From Enoplolaimus lenunculus (taxonomy: Eukaryota; Nematoda; Enoplea; Enoplida; Thoracostomopsidae), in contig JASANG010003793.1 in NCBI GenBank assembly GCA_030248215.1, positions 17,037-81,036 on the forward strand: a DNA stretch of 64,000 nt, given 5' to 3'. The notes beneath the pieces are model-generated. The model was not told where the DNA came from. It made no database searches and worked only from the letters and a program-made list of their open reading frames with translations. A program made the position numbers and the translations under genes. Positions 24,488 to 35,327 of the stretch are shown piece after piece. Within the stretch, counting starts at the first letter, position 1; each line of letters opens with the position of its first letter.

Positions 24488-25639
24488 GAACCTTGCATTC
24501 ACGTTTGACTTTGAGAACTGGACGCTTGAGCCAAAACGGACATTGCATATACGCTAATATTTGTTAAACACTGAGCATTGTGCATTATTTCACTTACATA
24601 ATTAGCACATAGTTGCTTATATATAATAGATGTGATAGGTTGATACATGACAGATTATAAGCAATAATCCTCTTGCGCTAATGTTAAGCCATAATACATG
24701 AAACATGCAAGATACATGTAGTGTATGGTGCTAAGGTTGCGGAAAAATTTTATCCAAGTTAATTAATATGCAATATGGGCCAGTGGTTAGCCCTCTTGGC
24801 TGATAATCTAGCGTGTACGAATTCGAATAATCAAACAAGCGCCTTATTATCAGATGCAAAGAATCAAAATCGATTGATGACCGATAAGGTCACCACATTG
24901 GAACCACCAGAATACTTAAATAAATTCGTGAATTTTGATACGAATTACACGAGATATACTATTGAAATTGCTTGTGAGCAAAGCGATTGAGAAGCGAAAT
25001 GCAATTTGAACACTACATGGCAATAACATATTTCGATTTTGATTCGCGATTGAATGCAAGGCTTGGAGACCGCATCTTGAATTCGGTAGTGTACCAGATC
25101 GAACCCAACTTACATGAACCGGTTCGGAAAACTTTGACTTTAAACGCCAGCCGTTAATGAGCGAAGTGGAATCAAGTGAAAGTCGACACCGCTTTGATTG
25201 GTGTTGTACTTGAGACGCTGTTGCCGCCGTTGATGATGCTATTAAAGTATTCTTCTCTGAAAATAAAATTAAAATATACAAAAATAAAATTGAATGTAAT
25301 CTTGCGTTAGTTTCTGAGAAAAATGATGTGTCTGTCTGGTTGCAAAAGACATCTGAGTTGGCTTCAGCGAATTTCTTGCACTTGAATTCATTGTTCCTCG
25401 AGTATCCTTTCGCCTCGGTTAAAGTTAAATTTCAGCATTTCAATTAGGTTGGTTTTGCACAATTGTACATGCCAGAATTCGGAAATTGAAACTGTATGGT
25501 GGGTAGGCTCTGGATTGATTTTTCGTTGCATTTCTAAAAATTGCCCACCCCCCGGACAAAATGTTGCCACACTAATACAGAGATCTATAAAGAGTATAGG
25601 TTAATAACGCTTGGCCTATGAAAAATTATCAAAAAACTG
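24488..25639. other. Non-coding; decayed tRNA-like unit
   Basis: About 24774-24840 reads like the 5' half of a tRNA ('ggccagtggttagccctctt', 'ggctgataatctagc') followed by 'gaattcgaat', a decayed B box. Probably a SINE head. Nothing else recognised. Confidence 0.4.
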
Positions 25640-25826
25640 ACCAATATAAACAGAGACGGAACAGTAGTATAAACATAATGCCTAAACATAAACCTAAGCA
25701 TAAGCTTAAGCCTAAGCGTAAGAATGAACGTTTACCTATGCGTAGGCCTATGCTTAGCAAAAAATAAAGCTTTTTAAGCTTACTCTATTCAAGTCCCATG
25801 GAATAACGATCCGCCCTTAATTGGTC
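25640..25826. mobile_element. TTAGGC-core TIR element, family 1, copy e
   Basis: Left end 'gaccaatataaacagagacg'; core 'cataagcttaagcctaagcg'; right 'gatccgcccttaattggtc'. The ends are degraded. Confidence 0.65.
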
Positions 25827-26095
25827 TTTGGTGTTACAGTAGACATGCATGCTTCCAATTAGCGATGAAATATTTTTTTATTTGAAAGCAGATTCCGTTT
25901 AATATTGAGTTTGAACAGCGTTCAAAATGCTGACTAACAGAAGATAAATCCATCAAATTGAGTACTGACAACCCGATTCACATATGTATATTTTTGATAG
26001 CGAGAACTTGCAGCTGCAACTACCACGTCTCAGTTTTGTTTTGAAATTCCTTTGACAATACTTTTCAACTGTAATTATAAGTCTGAATAAGACTT

Positions 26096-26583
26096 AGTTC
26101 CTTATTCTGAGTAAAACTGATATATGGTGTCTTGTTATGTAAATATTTATAAAAATATACAACATCACACCCGATAGCAATAAACATATTTCTAACAGTA
26201 GGATTAACATTCGTTTGACCACCATATAACAAAGCTCACCATGGCAACTTTAACTGCATTTAAAACATCAAAAGCCTAAGCCTAAGCGTAAGCCTAAGCG
26301 TAAGAATGAACTTTTACCAATGCCTAGGCCTATGCTAAGCAAAAAATAAAGATTTTAAGCTTACGCTTTTCTAGTCTCACGGAAAGACTAACTCTTATAG
26401 TTATAGCTCCTTATTCTGAACCAAAGTGACATTGCGGTGTCTTGTTATATCTAAATATTTATAAAAATATACAAAATCACACCCGATAGTAAAAAACACA
26501 TTTATAACAACACTTAGATTAACATTTATTTGATCACCATACTAGGCTCACCATGACAACTTTAACTGTATTTAAAACATTAA
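26096..26583. repeat. ~311-bp direct duplication carrying a TTAGGC element scrap
   Basis: 26096-26272 ('cttattctgag...', 'aatatttataaaaatatac', 'atcacacccgatag', 'actttaactg') recurs at 26407-26583 with about 85-90% identity by eye. Between them lies a truncated family-1 core (26273-26395). The arrangement is a local tandem duplication, not independent insertions. Confidence 0.72.
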
Positions 26584-27266
26584 CAATTAACTGAATTTAT
26601 GCAACATATATCTATGCTAGACTTATTCTTAACTGAAACATTTTTAATTATTCACAGGGCGCTCGGGTTCGAATGTTGCCGCCTTGCTAAAATGGTAGGT
26701 GACTTCAAAACAATTTCGGCATTTATCTGCTTGAAAGGCTAGAACAACCCTATTCAGAAGTTTTAACGAAAGTTAGCACCACATTAAACAATCGATGTTT
26801 GACACATCTTGCACTCAAGCGACGCAAGCGATAAGGATTTTTTACCTGAACCGAATGTTTAGCCGTGAACAGCACACGCAAAAAAGTATTTCTGAATTTA
26901 TTCAGAAATGTATTTTCTGTGGCAAATCTGAAAAGTGTTTCTGATATTTAAGACATTTTTTCTAAAAATAATTGGAAAACGTTCATTTTAGACTTTATTT
27001 CAAAACTTTTTTGAAAACTTCTCCGTCATAACAGAAATACTTTTCAAGAGCACCTTGCTAAGCATATTTCTTAAATGTAAGAATTTTTTTCTTAAATACC
27101 AGAAATATTATTTTGCGTGGCAGCCTCCCAACAAAAAATGTTTTATCCGTCTTTGCGTTATGATAAAAAGCGTCAGGTAAAACACACTGATATTCTAGAA
27201 ATCAAACAATGGACTGCCCTTCTTACTGTATAAGACCCAGCGAAAAGTAATGTTTATATGAAAATC
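26584..27266. other. Non-coding
   Basis: A B-box-like 'gggttcgaatgttgcc' at about 26668 marks another tRNA-derived scrap. No exon recognised. Confidence 0.35.
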
Positions 27267-27466
27267 GGCCCGTGTGACTTTAAGGGGCGTCCAGGTTTGT
27301 GGTGGGTCTATATAAGAGTAGGCTTGCATTCTAGATTACATTTTTTATTTAGGCTTAAGCTTTATAGGCTTAGGCTTAAGAACACGTTTTTTCAACGCTT
27401 AGGCTTAGGCTTCGGCTTGCTAGGAATACGCTTAATCACTGTTACGCACCACAAAGTAAGATTGGC
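27267..27466 (+). mobile_element. TTAGGC-core element, family 6
   Basis: 'ggcccgtgtgactttaaggg' left end, then 'gtccaggtttgtggtgggtc', 'attctagattacattttt' and TTAGGC runs. The right end near 'ctgttacgcaccacaaagta' is degraded. Confidence 0.75.
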
Positions 27467-28440
27467 TTGAAAATCAATGATTCCAGCAAATTTGATATAG
27501 ATGGACAAATTAATATACATTCAGTTTTTACAGTTCTAAATAGCAGATTGCGTGCTGTAGTTTATTCACTGTTGTGTAAGAAGATTTTTAGCTGCGTTGT
27601 GGCATTCTTACAAGAAAAATGTTGGCTTCGGTTGCAAATACTGCCGCCTAGATGTCAAGTATTATTAAAGGTGAAACGCCCCACATACGTATTTTCGACA
27701 GCGGTCCAGCACAGTAATTAACTTCGCTATTTCATTCGCTTTCAAACTTTAGCAACCCGCAATGGAATTAAAGCAATATGGCATACAACACAGGCCATTC
27801 CATCATTATTATCTTTCAATAGCTTCGTGTGAACAGAAATAAAGCAAATTTAATAGTTTGGTTAATGTTGCGAAAACTCATTTAAACTTTAAAAAATCAC
27901 CTATGGGCACTACTCGAGAGCTGCGGTCAGCTGTAATATATAAATAGGTTGAATGTGGCCAAGTACGCAAGGGTTGTAATATGCTCACGGGACGCTGGAA
28001 GACGCTGGCGCGCGGCACGAATAAACTGTCGCACGCTATTAAATAGGTTTTGTCCCTTTTTTGTTAACAAGGTATAGCGGCTCTAGGCGGTGTCCGGCGG
28101 CGCGACCCGGGCCTGGCGGCGTGCAGCTAAGTAAAGAATAGCGCAACCCTAATTCTAAAAGAAGGCATGCGAAAATTTCAAATGAATTTGTTGCCCCAGA
28201 ATTCTGATATTTGCGGTTGCGCGTAAAATCGCCCCTGTGTTTACTGTCAGCTCATGTTAATACAGTAATATCTGACAGAAAATGTCAATTTGAACGTCTG
28301 GAACTGTAGATTGTCCCTGTAAGCATGTGAGACATGCTTGCCCGTTATGTGCACATGCAATATAGTGCAGTGCACTGTATGTATGCTAGCTGGAAGCATA
28401 CGGTCGACACATAGTCGACGAAAAATGCAGTTGGAGAGGC
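27467..28440. other. Non-coding; GC-rich patch
   Basis: About 27968-28160 is CpG-rich ('gacgctggcgcgcggcacg', 'ggcggcgcgacccgggcc'), bounded by 'agggttg' and 'caaccct', which suggests a small element. No exon recognised. Confidence 0.4.
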
Positions 28441-28512
28441 GGGCTACGTGGCGCAGTGGTAGAGTGCTCGCTTAAGGATCATAGGCTGAGAGTTCAATCC
28501 CCGCTCTAGCCC
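28441..28512 (+). repeat. tRNA-derived unit (SINE head or tRNA pseudogene)
   Basis: 72 nt that fold partly as a tRNA. GGGCTA pairs with TAGCCC at the ends. A 4-bp D stem (GCGC/GTGC) closes an AGTGGTAGA loop, and a 5-bp stem GCTTA/TAGGC closes a 7-nt loop. The T loop TTCAATC is present, but its stem has two mismatches, and the anticodon loop lacks U33. The upstream flank is shared with 6435-6480, so it is a repeat family and not a lone functional tRNA gene. Confidence 0.6.
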
Positions 28513-28637
28513 GCTTTTCCAGCTGCTTAGTTGAAAGGTCTGATGTCGATGTTCCTACCGTGACTGACAGTCCCGAATTAACTGCGAGAAGCAATTATAC
28601 ACCAAAATGAACTTTTTCGATTTTATAATTTACAAAA

Positions 28638-28765
28638 ATTAACGGTTGCACTATCGTTGCCGCCCGCTGTCGCACGTCACCAGATTTTGCACATGCATTT
28701 ATTACCAACAAATAGTGGCGTGCGGTGTGTCCCACACAGTGAAGTATAGCGCAACCGTAATTCTT
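28638..28765. mobile_element. Small TIR element (CGGTTGC ends)
   Basis: 'attaacggttgcactatcg' at the left is an inverted match to 'gtatagcgcaaccgtaat' at the right. About 125 bp, GC-richer than its surroundings. The same right-end words close the patch at 27968-28160 ('gaatagcgcaaccctaatt'). Confidence 0.55.
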
Positions 28766-28856
28766 TGCCCGAATTAACAATGTTTACTATTTCATTTGAG
28801 ATCTACTTTCAAGCAAGGATTTACAAGACGGCTTTAAGAAAAGTTGACGTTTACTA

Positions 28857-29045
28857 CACTGCAAAAAATGGTGAGTCAAATTGACTCTCTCCGAAATAGG
28901 CTCTACGGGACTACACAAATTGAGTCAAATTCGACTAACTGAGTCGCACGTTTGACTCTGGTGGAGTCGAATTTTGACTCAATTTGTGTAGTCCCGTACA
29001 GCCTATTTCGAAGAGAGTCAATTTGACTCACCTTTTTTTGCAGTG
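28857..29045. mobile_element. Foldback MITE, family 3, copy c
   Basis: CACTGCAAAAAATGGTGAG to CACCTTTTTTTGCAGTG, flanked by TA on both sides. Long palindromic arms with 'gagtcaaattgactctc', 'ccgaaatagg' and 'actacacaaattgag'. About 189 bp. Confidence 0.87.
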
Positions 29046-29232
29046 TATGATTGCTTGGTTGTGGGCACTTACATCTTGTTTAGATCTTAAAACGAGAATG
29101 TCACGTATTAATTGTTAAACGCAGTTATTAAAAGTTTATCATTCAAATTGTGAATTTGCACTGATTGTGGGTAAAAGATTGTATTTCAACTGATATTCTG
29201 ATTAATAAATTTAGTTCTGATTGGACCCTACA

Positions 29233-29557
29233 TACGGAGCGACCCGAATAAGACGAGGACTCATATTTGTTTGGCCTCTGCACAGAGTACCTCATGTGTT
29301 TCGGTTACGGACTCTTATTTATTTTTAACCTGTTCTCCGCCGCCGTTACTGATCGGTATTGCAACTATCCGTTGAATTAAACGTTTGTCTCGTTTCTAAA
29401 GCTAGAGCGATAAAGCTAAGTTATATTTCGGAATGTAACAGTCAACTTTATTTGGGCCTGGAGTCATTTATGCACTACAATTAGGGATAACTGACATGAA
29501 TGGTTTCTAATTAGGTTTATGGACTTTATCCGCTTACGGAGTCTAATTAGACCTTCC
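29233..29557 (+). mobile_element. Truncated MITE, family 2, copy e
   Basis: Family-2 left end (degraded, 'gcgacccgaataaga') and interior, ending abruptly at 29557 where a family-1 TTAGGC element begins. The right TIR is missing, so it was cut by that insertion or by deletion. Confidence 0.75.
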
Positions 29558-29746
29558 GACCCATGTAAAAGATCAGATGCGGGACGTTTTCTGCGGGACT
29601 GTAATAGAGTTTAGACCAATAATTGTTTGCTTTTAGGCTTAAGCGTAGGAATAAGCTTAATTTTTACGCTTTTGCTTAGGCTTAGGCTTAGCCTTACAAA
29701 TATGCTTATACTACTACTATTACGGTCCTGTTCTATACATTGTCTT
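29558..29746. mobile_element. TTAGGC-core TIR element, family 1, copy f
   Basis: 'gacccatgtaaaagatcaga' left; 'gtcctgttctatacattg' right; core 'ttgcttaggcttaggcttag'. It abuts the truncated family-2 copy. Confidence 0.78.
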
Positions 29747-31078
29747 CTAAAACCTTAGCCTTAATTATAAATTTTGGAGGAAGTGTTCAACTGCCGTCTT
29801 GCTGAGCAACAAAAAGTTGTCCCTGCGGCATAAACCAAGCGTACAATTGCTCGCTTGTGCAAAAATAATAATCATTAAGACAAATATTGTTTGAATAAAC
29901 CTGCAAATGTAGAAATATATTGAAAGTTTTCGGTCGTGTTTTGCCAGAGAACAGAATGGTTAATATTAGCATCATCATAGAGTGCGTACATTGCTAACCG
30001 TTCATCATGAACGTAGCGAGAATTTTAACTAAAGACAGGTCTAAAGGTAGCCAAACGTTGGATAAATTTTGCAAAAATGACGCAGCGTTTAACGAGTCAA
30101 ACGTAATTTTTAAGTAAACATGAAATGTTTTCGTCATAGTTGCAAATCCATAGTTTTAGTTTTTTGACGAGGAAAAACGTGGATCCCAGGCCCGCTTCCG
30201 ACTGTACGCATGACGTCATATGTTCTGCAGATGACGCGTGACGAGGCAAAAGCACCCGATTCCCGGAACATTAATAAAGCTCGGGGTAAGAGCCAAAAAT
30301 GACATGGGAGATAATAGCCCGCCGTCCGATAGCTGCAGAAGCCAAAGTTTAAGCATAAACCTAAAACTAAAGCCTAAACTTAGCTGAAGTTGAAACACTG
30401 CAGGGTCTGTGAGATGTTATGTTTTGAAATGTCGGTTGACACGTTGTCCGGATAACAAAATGTCGTAACACCGGAAATGATACTTTTACAGGATTTGGGG
30501 CAAGCTTGCATTATCCCTGGCCGCAAAGATTACGTTGTATCGGTCGGTATGCTAGATCAGCAATATTTTTAACACGGCGCTAATATGCCCTTCTGAAATG
30601 AAGTACTGGTAAGCAGGGTGTAAACGGGTAGTAAAAATAACTAAAACGAAATTGAAAACGGATAGTAATGAAGATACGAATACTGAAGTATAAAAGTTTC
30701 AAAGATGTTTTATTTTTCAGCCAACACAATCGAGGCATGGCATGCAAATATTCACAGGGCTTTTTGAAATGTTAAAGAACAAATAGCGGATGCATCATAA
30801 GCTTTTAGAATTTTGATGAATTTTGTAAGTTTTGTTTCGCATACAACCATTCCATCACATCTGTAATAAAAATTGATCGATATGCGAACACTTTAAATCC
30901 CGATGAGTTGATTAATCAAATCAGAAAGCGAATTAGTCATTTCTGGTTATTTCTGAGCTATAATAGCAGGCACCGCCAGCTCGCTCTGAGTTGATTTAAT
31001 TCCGAGTGACTCCATTAATTAACTAAGAATGAGTTTAATCAATTCAGAGTTCTGAGTTCTGAAATACGTAATTCAGTG
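29747..31078. other. Non-coding; dispersed repeats
   Basis: About 30610-30850 is one copy of a dispersed repeat with 'aaaacggatagtaatgaag' and 'tttcaaagatgttttatttt' then 'caacacaatcgaggc'; others are at 32410-32500, 36770-36960 and 37050-37160. 30890-31078 is a truncated family-4 element rich in 'gagttgatt' words. Confidence 0.5.
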
Positions 31079-31395
31079 CTACACTGTAAATTACAGATAG
31101 TTGATTTTAACTCACAACGATTTGAATCAGTCAATAAGAGCATAGGAGTATCAAAACTAATAATTCTGAGTTGATTCAACTCATTTTGATCTAATTAATC
31201 AACTCGATCGAAATCGCCTCAACTTAAAGTGAGAATCTACTCCACTGAGCGTGAGTTACTGGTCGCTGTTATTAACTCAGAAATAACTAACTTTCCGTTT
31301 GAGTTGAATAAACTCATTGGAATTTCCGGTGTAGGCTTCTGAGTGGATTAAACTCATTTCGAGTCACAATCAACTCACTGAAATTACAATGTAAT
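31079..31395. mobile_element. MITE, family 4 (ACACTGTAAATT ends), copy a
   Basis: 'tacactgtaaattacag' at the left and 'ctgaaattacaatgtaa' at the right are inverted. The interior is dense in 'actca' and 'tgagt' words, making it strongly self-complementary. No coding capacity. Confidence 0.72.
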
Positions 31396-31761
31396 TTATA
31401 ACCAGTTTCAGCATGGAAGTAACGGAATTTTCCGTGTTTCTATAATGGAAACGGAAACGGCCGTAGATTCGGTTACACCCATTTGGCAAGAACCCCGGGT
31501 TTGAAACAAATGGTGAAAGCGAGATACCGTATATACTCGGCAAAAGTGGCATGCGAGTTGAAAAAATTCTTTACGCCGATCTAACTTCTTGGAATCCTTT
31601 TGTTTACACAATAAACAATTAGAATTAAACAAATTTCTGATCTGAAATATATACGACTTTAATAAGCTTTATGTCTTTTGTTGGAAACTTTCGCATACGA
31701 TCCGCAGATAAAATTTCGAATGCAGCTATATGTATTTGTGCTCAAATTTGAGATAACACAA

Positions 31762-32005
31762 AAATCACTATAGACATTTTCGACTAAAGTTGAACTCGAA
31801 TCTAACTTTAAATAACAAAATTCAAAGTTTGATGGAAGTTTTTATGTTTTTTCGCTAAGATTTTGCCACTTAACACATTTGAGAAATCACTATAAACATT
31901 TTCCACTAAAGTTGAACTCGAATCTAACTTTAAATCACAAAATCCAAAGTTTGATTGAAGTTTTTGTTTTTTTCCGCTAAGATTTTGCCCCTGAGCACAT
32001 TTGAG
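31762..32005. repeat. 122-bp direct repeat, two copies
   Basis: A unit beginning 'aaatcactatagacatttt' (31762) recurs at 31884 with few changes, each ending in 'gctaagattttgcc' and 'cacatttgag'. Found once in the window. Confidence 0.8.
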
Positions 32006-33012
32006 AATATGGTAAACGTAACAAGGGATGAAAAGGCCGAATGTAGAATACCCACTCACGTTTCAGTTTAAAAATATGTTATTTTTGACGCAGTGAGAAC
32101 AAACTCTAAGCACAGTGGGATTAATAGAAAAATATTGAATAAACTGAGAAAAATTCAATATAGCAAAAGGTCTCTGCAGATATTGCTCAGATGTCTTAAG
32201 CAGGCTTTGCTGAACAAACCACTATTATATTAGGATTCAGTTAGAACTCAAAGTATAATATACGCGGCACCGGTATGCGGTTTAAAAACAGTTGAGACAT
32301 TTTAGGAGATTGGACAAACCCAATATTTTGACAGCATCAACTGATTGAGAGAATTCAAATGTATTCGTTAGATCCTTTTGTATGGTATAAACATATATTT
32401 TATAAATGTGGTAACGTAAACGAATAAGTATAAAAATAACGGAAGCAGAAAATGGATATTTAAGCAGTTTAGAATGTTTTATTTTTCTGTCAATTGGACT
32501 TGAAAGATTTTCACAACTAGAACTGACATTTCTAGTATTTGAACAGTTGTTAAATTAAATTTGAATAGTACCTACAACTTTTAATTCAACATTAATTTGA
32601 CCATGCTTAGGCTTAGACCTTATAAGGTCAACTTAGTATGTCATTCAGAGTTTTTGAAACGGATCTAAATTTTTTCGGTGGGAAAATCCACAATTGGATG
32701 ATTTTGTATCTGATTTTTAGGTAATCGCCTGGTCAAAAACTTGGAAATCGGCTAAGGAAACCTTGCAATCGAAGCGAACAAAAAGCTTGATGCCGTACTC
32801 CTATAAAAATTAATTGAGGCTCGGACAAATGAAGCAGAGGCATTGCTCTTCAACGTATGCTAAACACCGGCGCAAAAAATTTTCTTCTGGGGAAGAGGCA
32901 GAAAACACTCGAATAAAACATTTTATAATTAAAACTAGAATGTCCCACATAGTTATATTGGGTAACTTTCCAGCATTACTTTGTTTAAAATGTAGAAGGG
33001 AAATGTAATTAT
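32006..33012. other. Non-coding
   Basis: Holds the 32410-32500 copy of the 'tttatttttctg' dispersed repeat. A minus-strand open frame reaching from 33205 to 32810 crosses the next element and shows no domain. Confidence 0.4.
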
Positions 33013-33506
33013 GGATCATCCACGTATTAATGCGAGCATAGTTGCAAATCTGTCCACCCACCCCCTTAGGACCAGTGTCAAAAACGATGCTATAACGAGG
33101 ACCTGATGACAATACACACCCTGTACTTAGAAAGTCGGTTTTATCCTGACAGTGTTCCAAGGAAGTAGGGACAAAACAAAGTCCCTCGGTAGGGACTACT
33201 GACAAAACGCAGACTCTCGCTACAGCGTTGTTTCTACGTGAATAAATTCTAATTTTTTGTAATGTACAACAATAGTCCCTTCGAACAGTGTCTCGTTACA
33301 GTGTAAGGACATTATGCACTGTGTTCTGTGAGTGTAGCGACATTGGAGACCCTGTAATCAGGATGTTTGCGTTGTCCTGATACTATGCTTATAGACTAGT
33401 TCTAAATATAACATCCTTCCTACAGTGTTCCTGAAAATGACATAGGTCCTTACCCAGACCTGTACAATTTTTTACACTACTGCACGCATTATTACGTGGA
33501 TGACCC
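33013..33506. mobile_element. TIR element with GGGTCATCCACGTA ends
   Basis: The left end GGATCATCCACGTATTAATG and right end CATTATTACGTGGATGACCC are inverted repeats (20 of 22 positions over the full arm). ATTAT occurs on both sides as a possible 5-bp target duplication. 494 bp; the interior includes 'gtccctcggtagggacta' hairpin words. No transposase. Only one copy in the window. Confidence 0.72.
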
Positions 33507-34340
33507 ATTATTCTGTTGAAAGAAGATTTGCATGCAGATTGCTGACGGTTCGTTAACTTTTATGCATAGCGCAAAACCGGCTGACTAGTAAAAATACTAT
33601 ATATTTCTTGTGCAATTTATATTTCCACAAAGACGAAAATTTACAAAAGGTGCGATGAGACTTTGCAGGACTCCGTCTTCGCTATTTGATACCTCGGAGC
33701 AACCGTACGACTAGAACTTATCAGTTAATGGGACCAAGAACAGTTGTTATTGCGGGAAAGTAATTTTTTCTGGCATAGAATTCTATTATGGAAATATTTT
33801 GCTCAGAATCGAAGTAAATACAGGTTCAAATGAACTATAATTGCTTGTCAAATTCTGAGCATAGCAGGGCTGGTTTGAAATACGTTCCCTATTCCTATAG
33901 ATCAACTGCTACATTCCATACAGCATCATAAAATATTTGTATAAATAATAATTTGAAATATTAAGTCTCGTGTACACTTTACTGACACTCATTTAAAATC
34001 CAAGTTTTTATTAAATCAAAAGTTAAATTAAAATCTTCAAAACTTTTGCCATTTTGACATTTCAATTGCAGTAAAGATTTCATGTTTAAATTTGGAATCA
34101 TTAGTTTTATGAAAGCCGGATGAACAAATTTCTCAACTTTAGGTTTGAAGGTATTTTCAAAAGTTTGCACTTAATAGCACCTGTCAGCAACTGGTGATAA
34201 GTTGTATTACTTTCAAAATTCGATGAATTGCAAAATTCAAAAATAATCACATTTTAAATATACGGTGATTTTTTAAATAAATCTCAAAATGTACAGCAAC
34301 AGCAGCAGATGGCTTGTTTGCAATTTTATAACTGGTTGAT
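33507..34340. other. Non-coding, nothing recognised
   Basis: AT-rich, no repeats or exons identified. Confidence 0.4.
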
Positions 34341-34354
34341 TATGGGTGTTACAC

Positions 34355-34830
34355 GCGGTATTACGACAATTGGTCGTCCGACAACTCGTCGAGCGACAAT
34401 TCGTATCCGACGTTCCGTCGTCCCCGACAACACGTCGACCCGACAATTCGTCGCCTGTCAGTCGGTACGACAACTCGTCGAGCCTACAAATTGTCGCCCC
34501 GACAACGCATCGACCCAAAAACTTGTCGTCAACATTCGGTTCAGATCAGTTCCCACGATCATTTACAAAATTTTAGTTTCAAATGTAAATTAATATTTTA
34601 CGTTTGTTCCCATGATCTATACCATCGAACTAAACACAAAAGGTCGACGGCAGTCCCTCCTGAAAAATTCTTAGCCCCGCCCAAAGCAAGGTCAGCTGGC
34701 TACGGACGGACCCGTTTCCTGCTCACGACTACAACCAGGATGGAAAGCGTATGTTGCTTTTTCGTTAGTGTCGCAATGTTCAAAAGCTCGCTCGACGTCG
34801 GCAAGCTGTCGGGCGACGAATTGCAGTAGA
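34355..34830. mobile_element. CGACAA-word element
   Basis: 34360-34530 is built from words such as 'gtcgtccgacaactcgtcg' and 'cgacaattcgtcgcc'; mirrored 'gtcgggcgacgaattgcag' appears at 34807-34827. Similar words occur at 43846-44045 and 56320-56375, in both cases next to TTAGGC tracts. 34640-34710 is a scrap of the 19627 repeat. Confidence 0.55.
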
Positions 34831-34889
34831 TTTGTAACACACAGTTGTGACTATGAGTCTTTATGCTTCATCAATCCGTTCAAGTGATA

Positions 34890-34990
34890 TTTTGGTTTTC
34901 ATTTGAAATCTAATTTCAAGCTAACATTCAACCCCCAGGATACTCTCCTCAGCTACAAGGCGGTTTAGCGTCACCGCTCGACTATAAAAA
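34890..34990 (-). repeat. SINE-like unit, minus strand
   Basis: On the minus strand it reads 'agtcgagcggtgacgctaaa', 'tagctgaggagagtatcc', 'gttgaatgttagcttgaaat'. The same layout occurs at 42650-42765 (minus) and 53806-53970 (plus). Internal-promoter-like A and B boxes indicate a tRNA origin. Confidence 0.55.
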
Positions 34991-35008
34991 CTTAGCGTAG
35001 AAACTTAC

Positions 35009-35327
35009 CCAAAAGCGAGCATCGTTTTGCACCTGTGGCCGCAACGCGTAACGCCAAATATTCCTGATAACAGCCAGTAGGCAAACTGCTTGCGTGGAAT
35101 TTGGTTAATTCAGGCTGATGAGCACCAGATAAAGGGAATCTTGTTTCTGGAATGGTTTCAAGCATATCTTCGTTCTCGGCAGCAGCTTCTTCAGGATTGG
35201 CAACGTCGATGCTTATTTTGAAAATTGTTTTTCGCAACAATGCAATCAAAAAATATAACAAAATTGCAATAATTATTATGCAAGACAGCGTTAAACACCC
35301 AACTAATGCGTAGGTTCCGCTGCTCAT
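35009..35327 (-). CDS. First coding exon of a single-pass membrane protein (possible synaptotagmin N-terminus)
   Basis: ATG at 35325-35327 is preceded in frame by TAA TAG five to six codons upstream, so it is the true start of this frame. It encodes 106 residues and ends at a consensus donor (TTGG|GTAAGT) in phase 1. Residues ~1-6 are the short N-terminus, ~7-30 a hydrophobic helix with two cysteines (C11, C16), followed by basic RK, then an acidic and Pro-containing cytoplasmic segment. A short extracytoplasmic tail, one helix and a long linker are the layout of a synaptotagmin N-terminus. The only other synaptotagmin-like exon on this strand lies 33.6 kb downstream and starts in phase 0, so at least one exon of length 3n+2 must lie between if the two belong to one gene. 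That exon was not found. Any other type III membrane protein remains possible. Confidence 0.58.

Noticed and set aside
28441-28512. Functional tRNA gene
   Set aside because: The T stem is broken, U33 is missing from the anticodon loop, and the flank is shared with another copy; a tRNA-derived repeat fits better.
32810-33205. Minus-strand 131-codon open frame
   Set aside because: It crosses the edge of the TIR element at 33013, has no domain and no supported splice sites.
1403-35008. Autonomous transposase or reverse transcriptase
   Set aside because: No open frame in this block shows DDE, RT or endonuclease motifs; all elements seen are non-autonomous.
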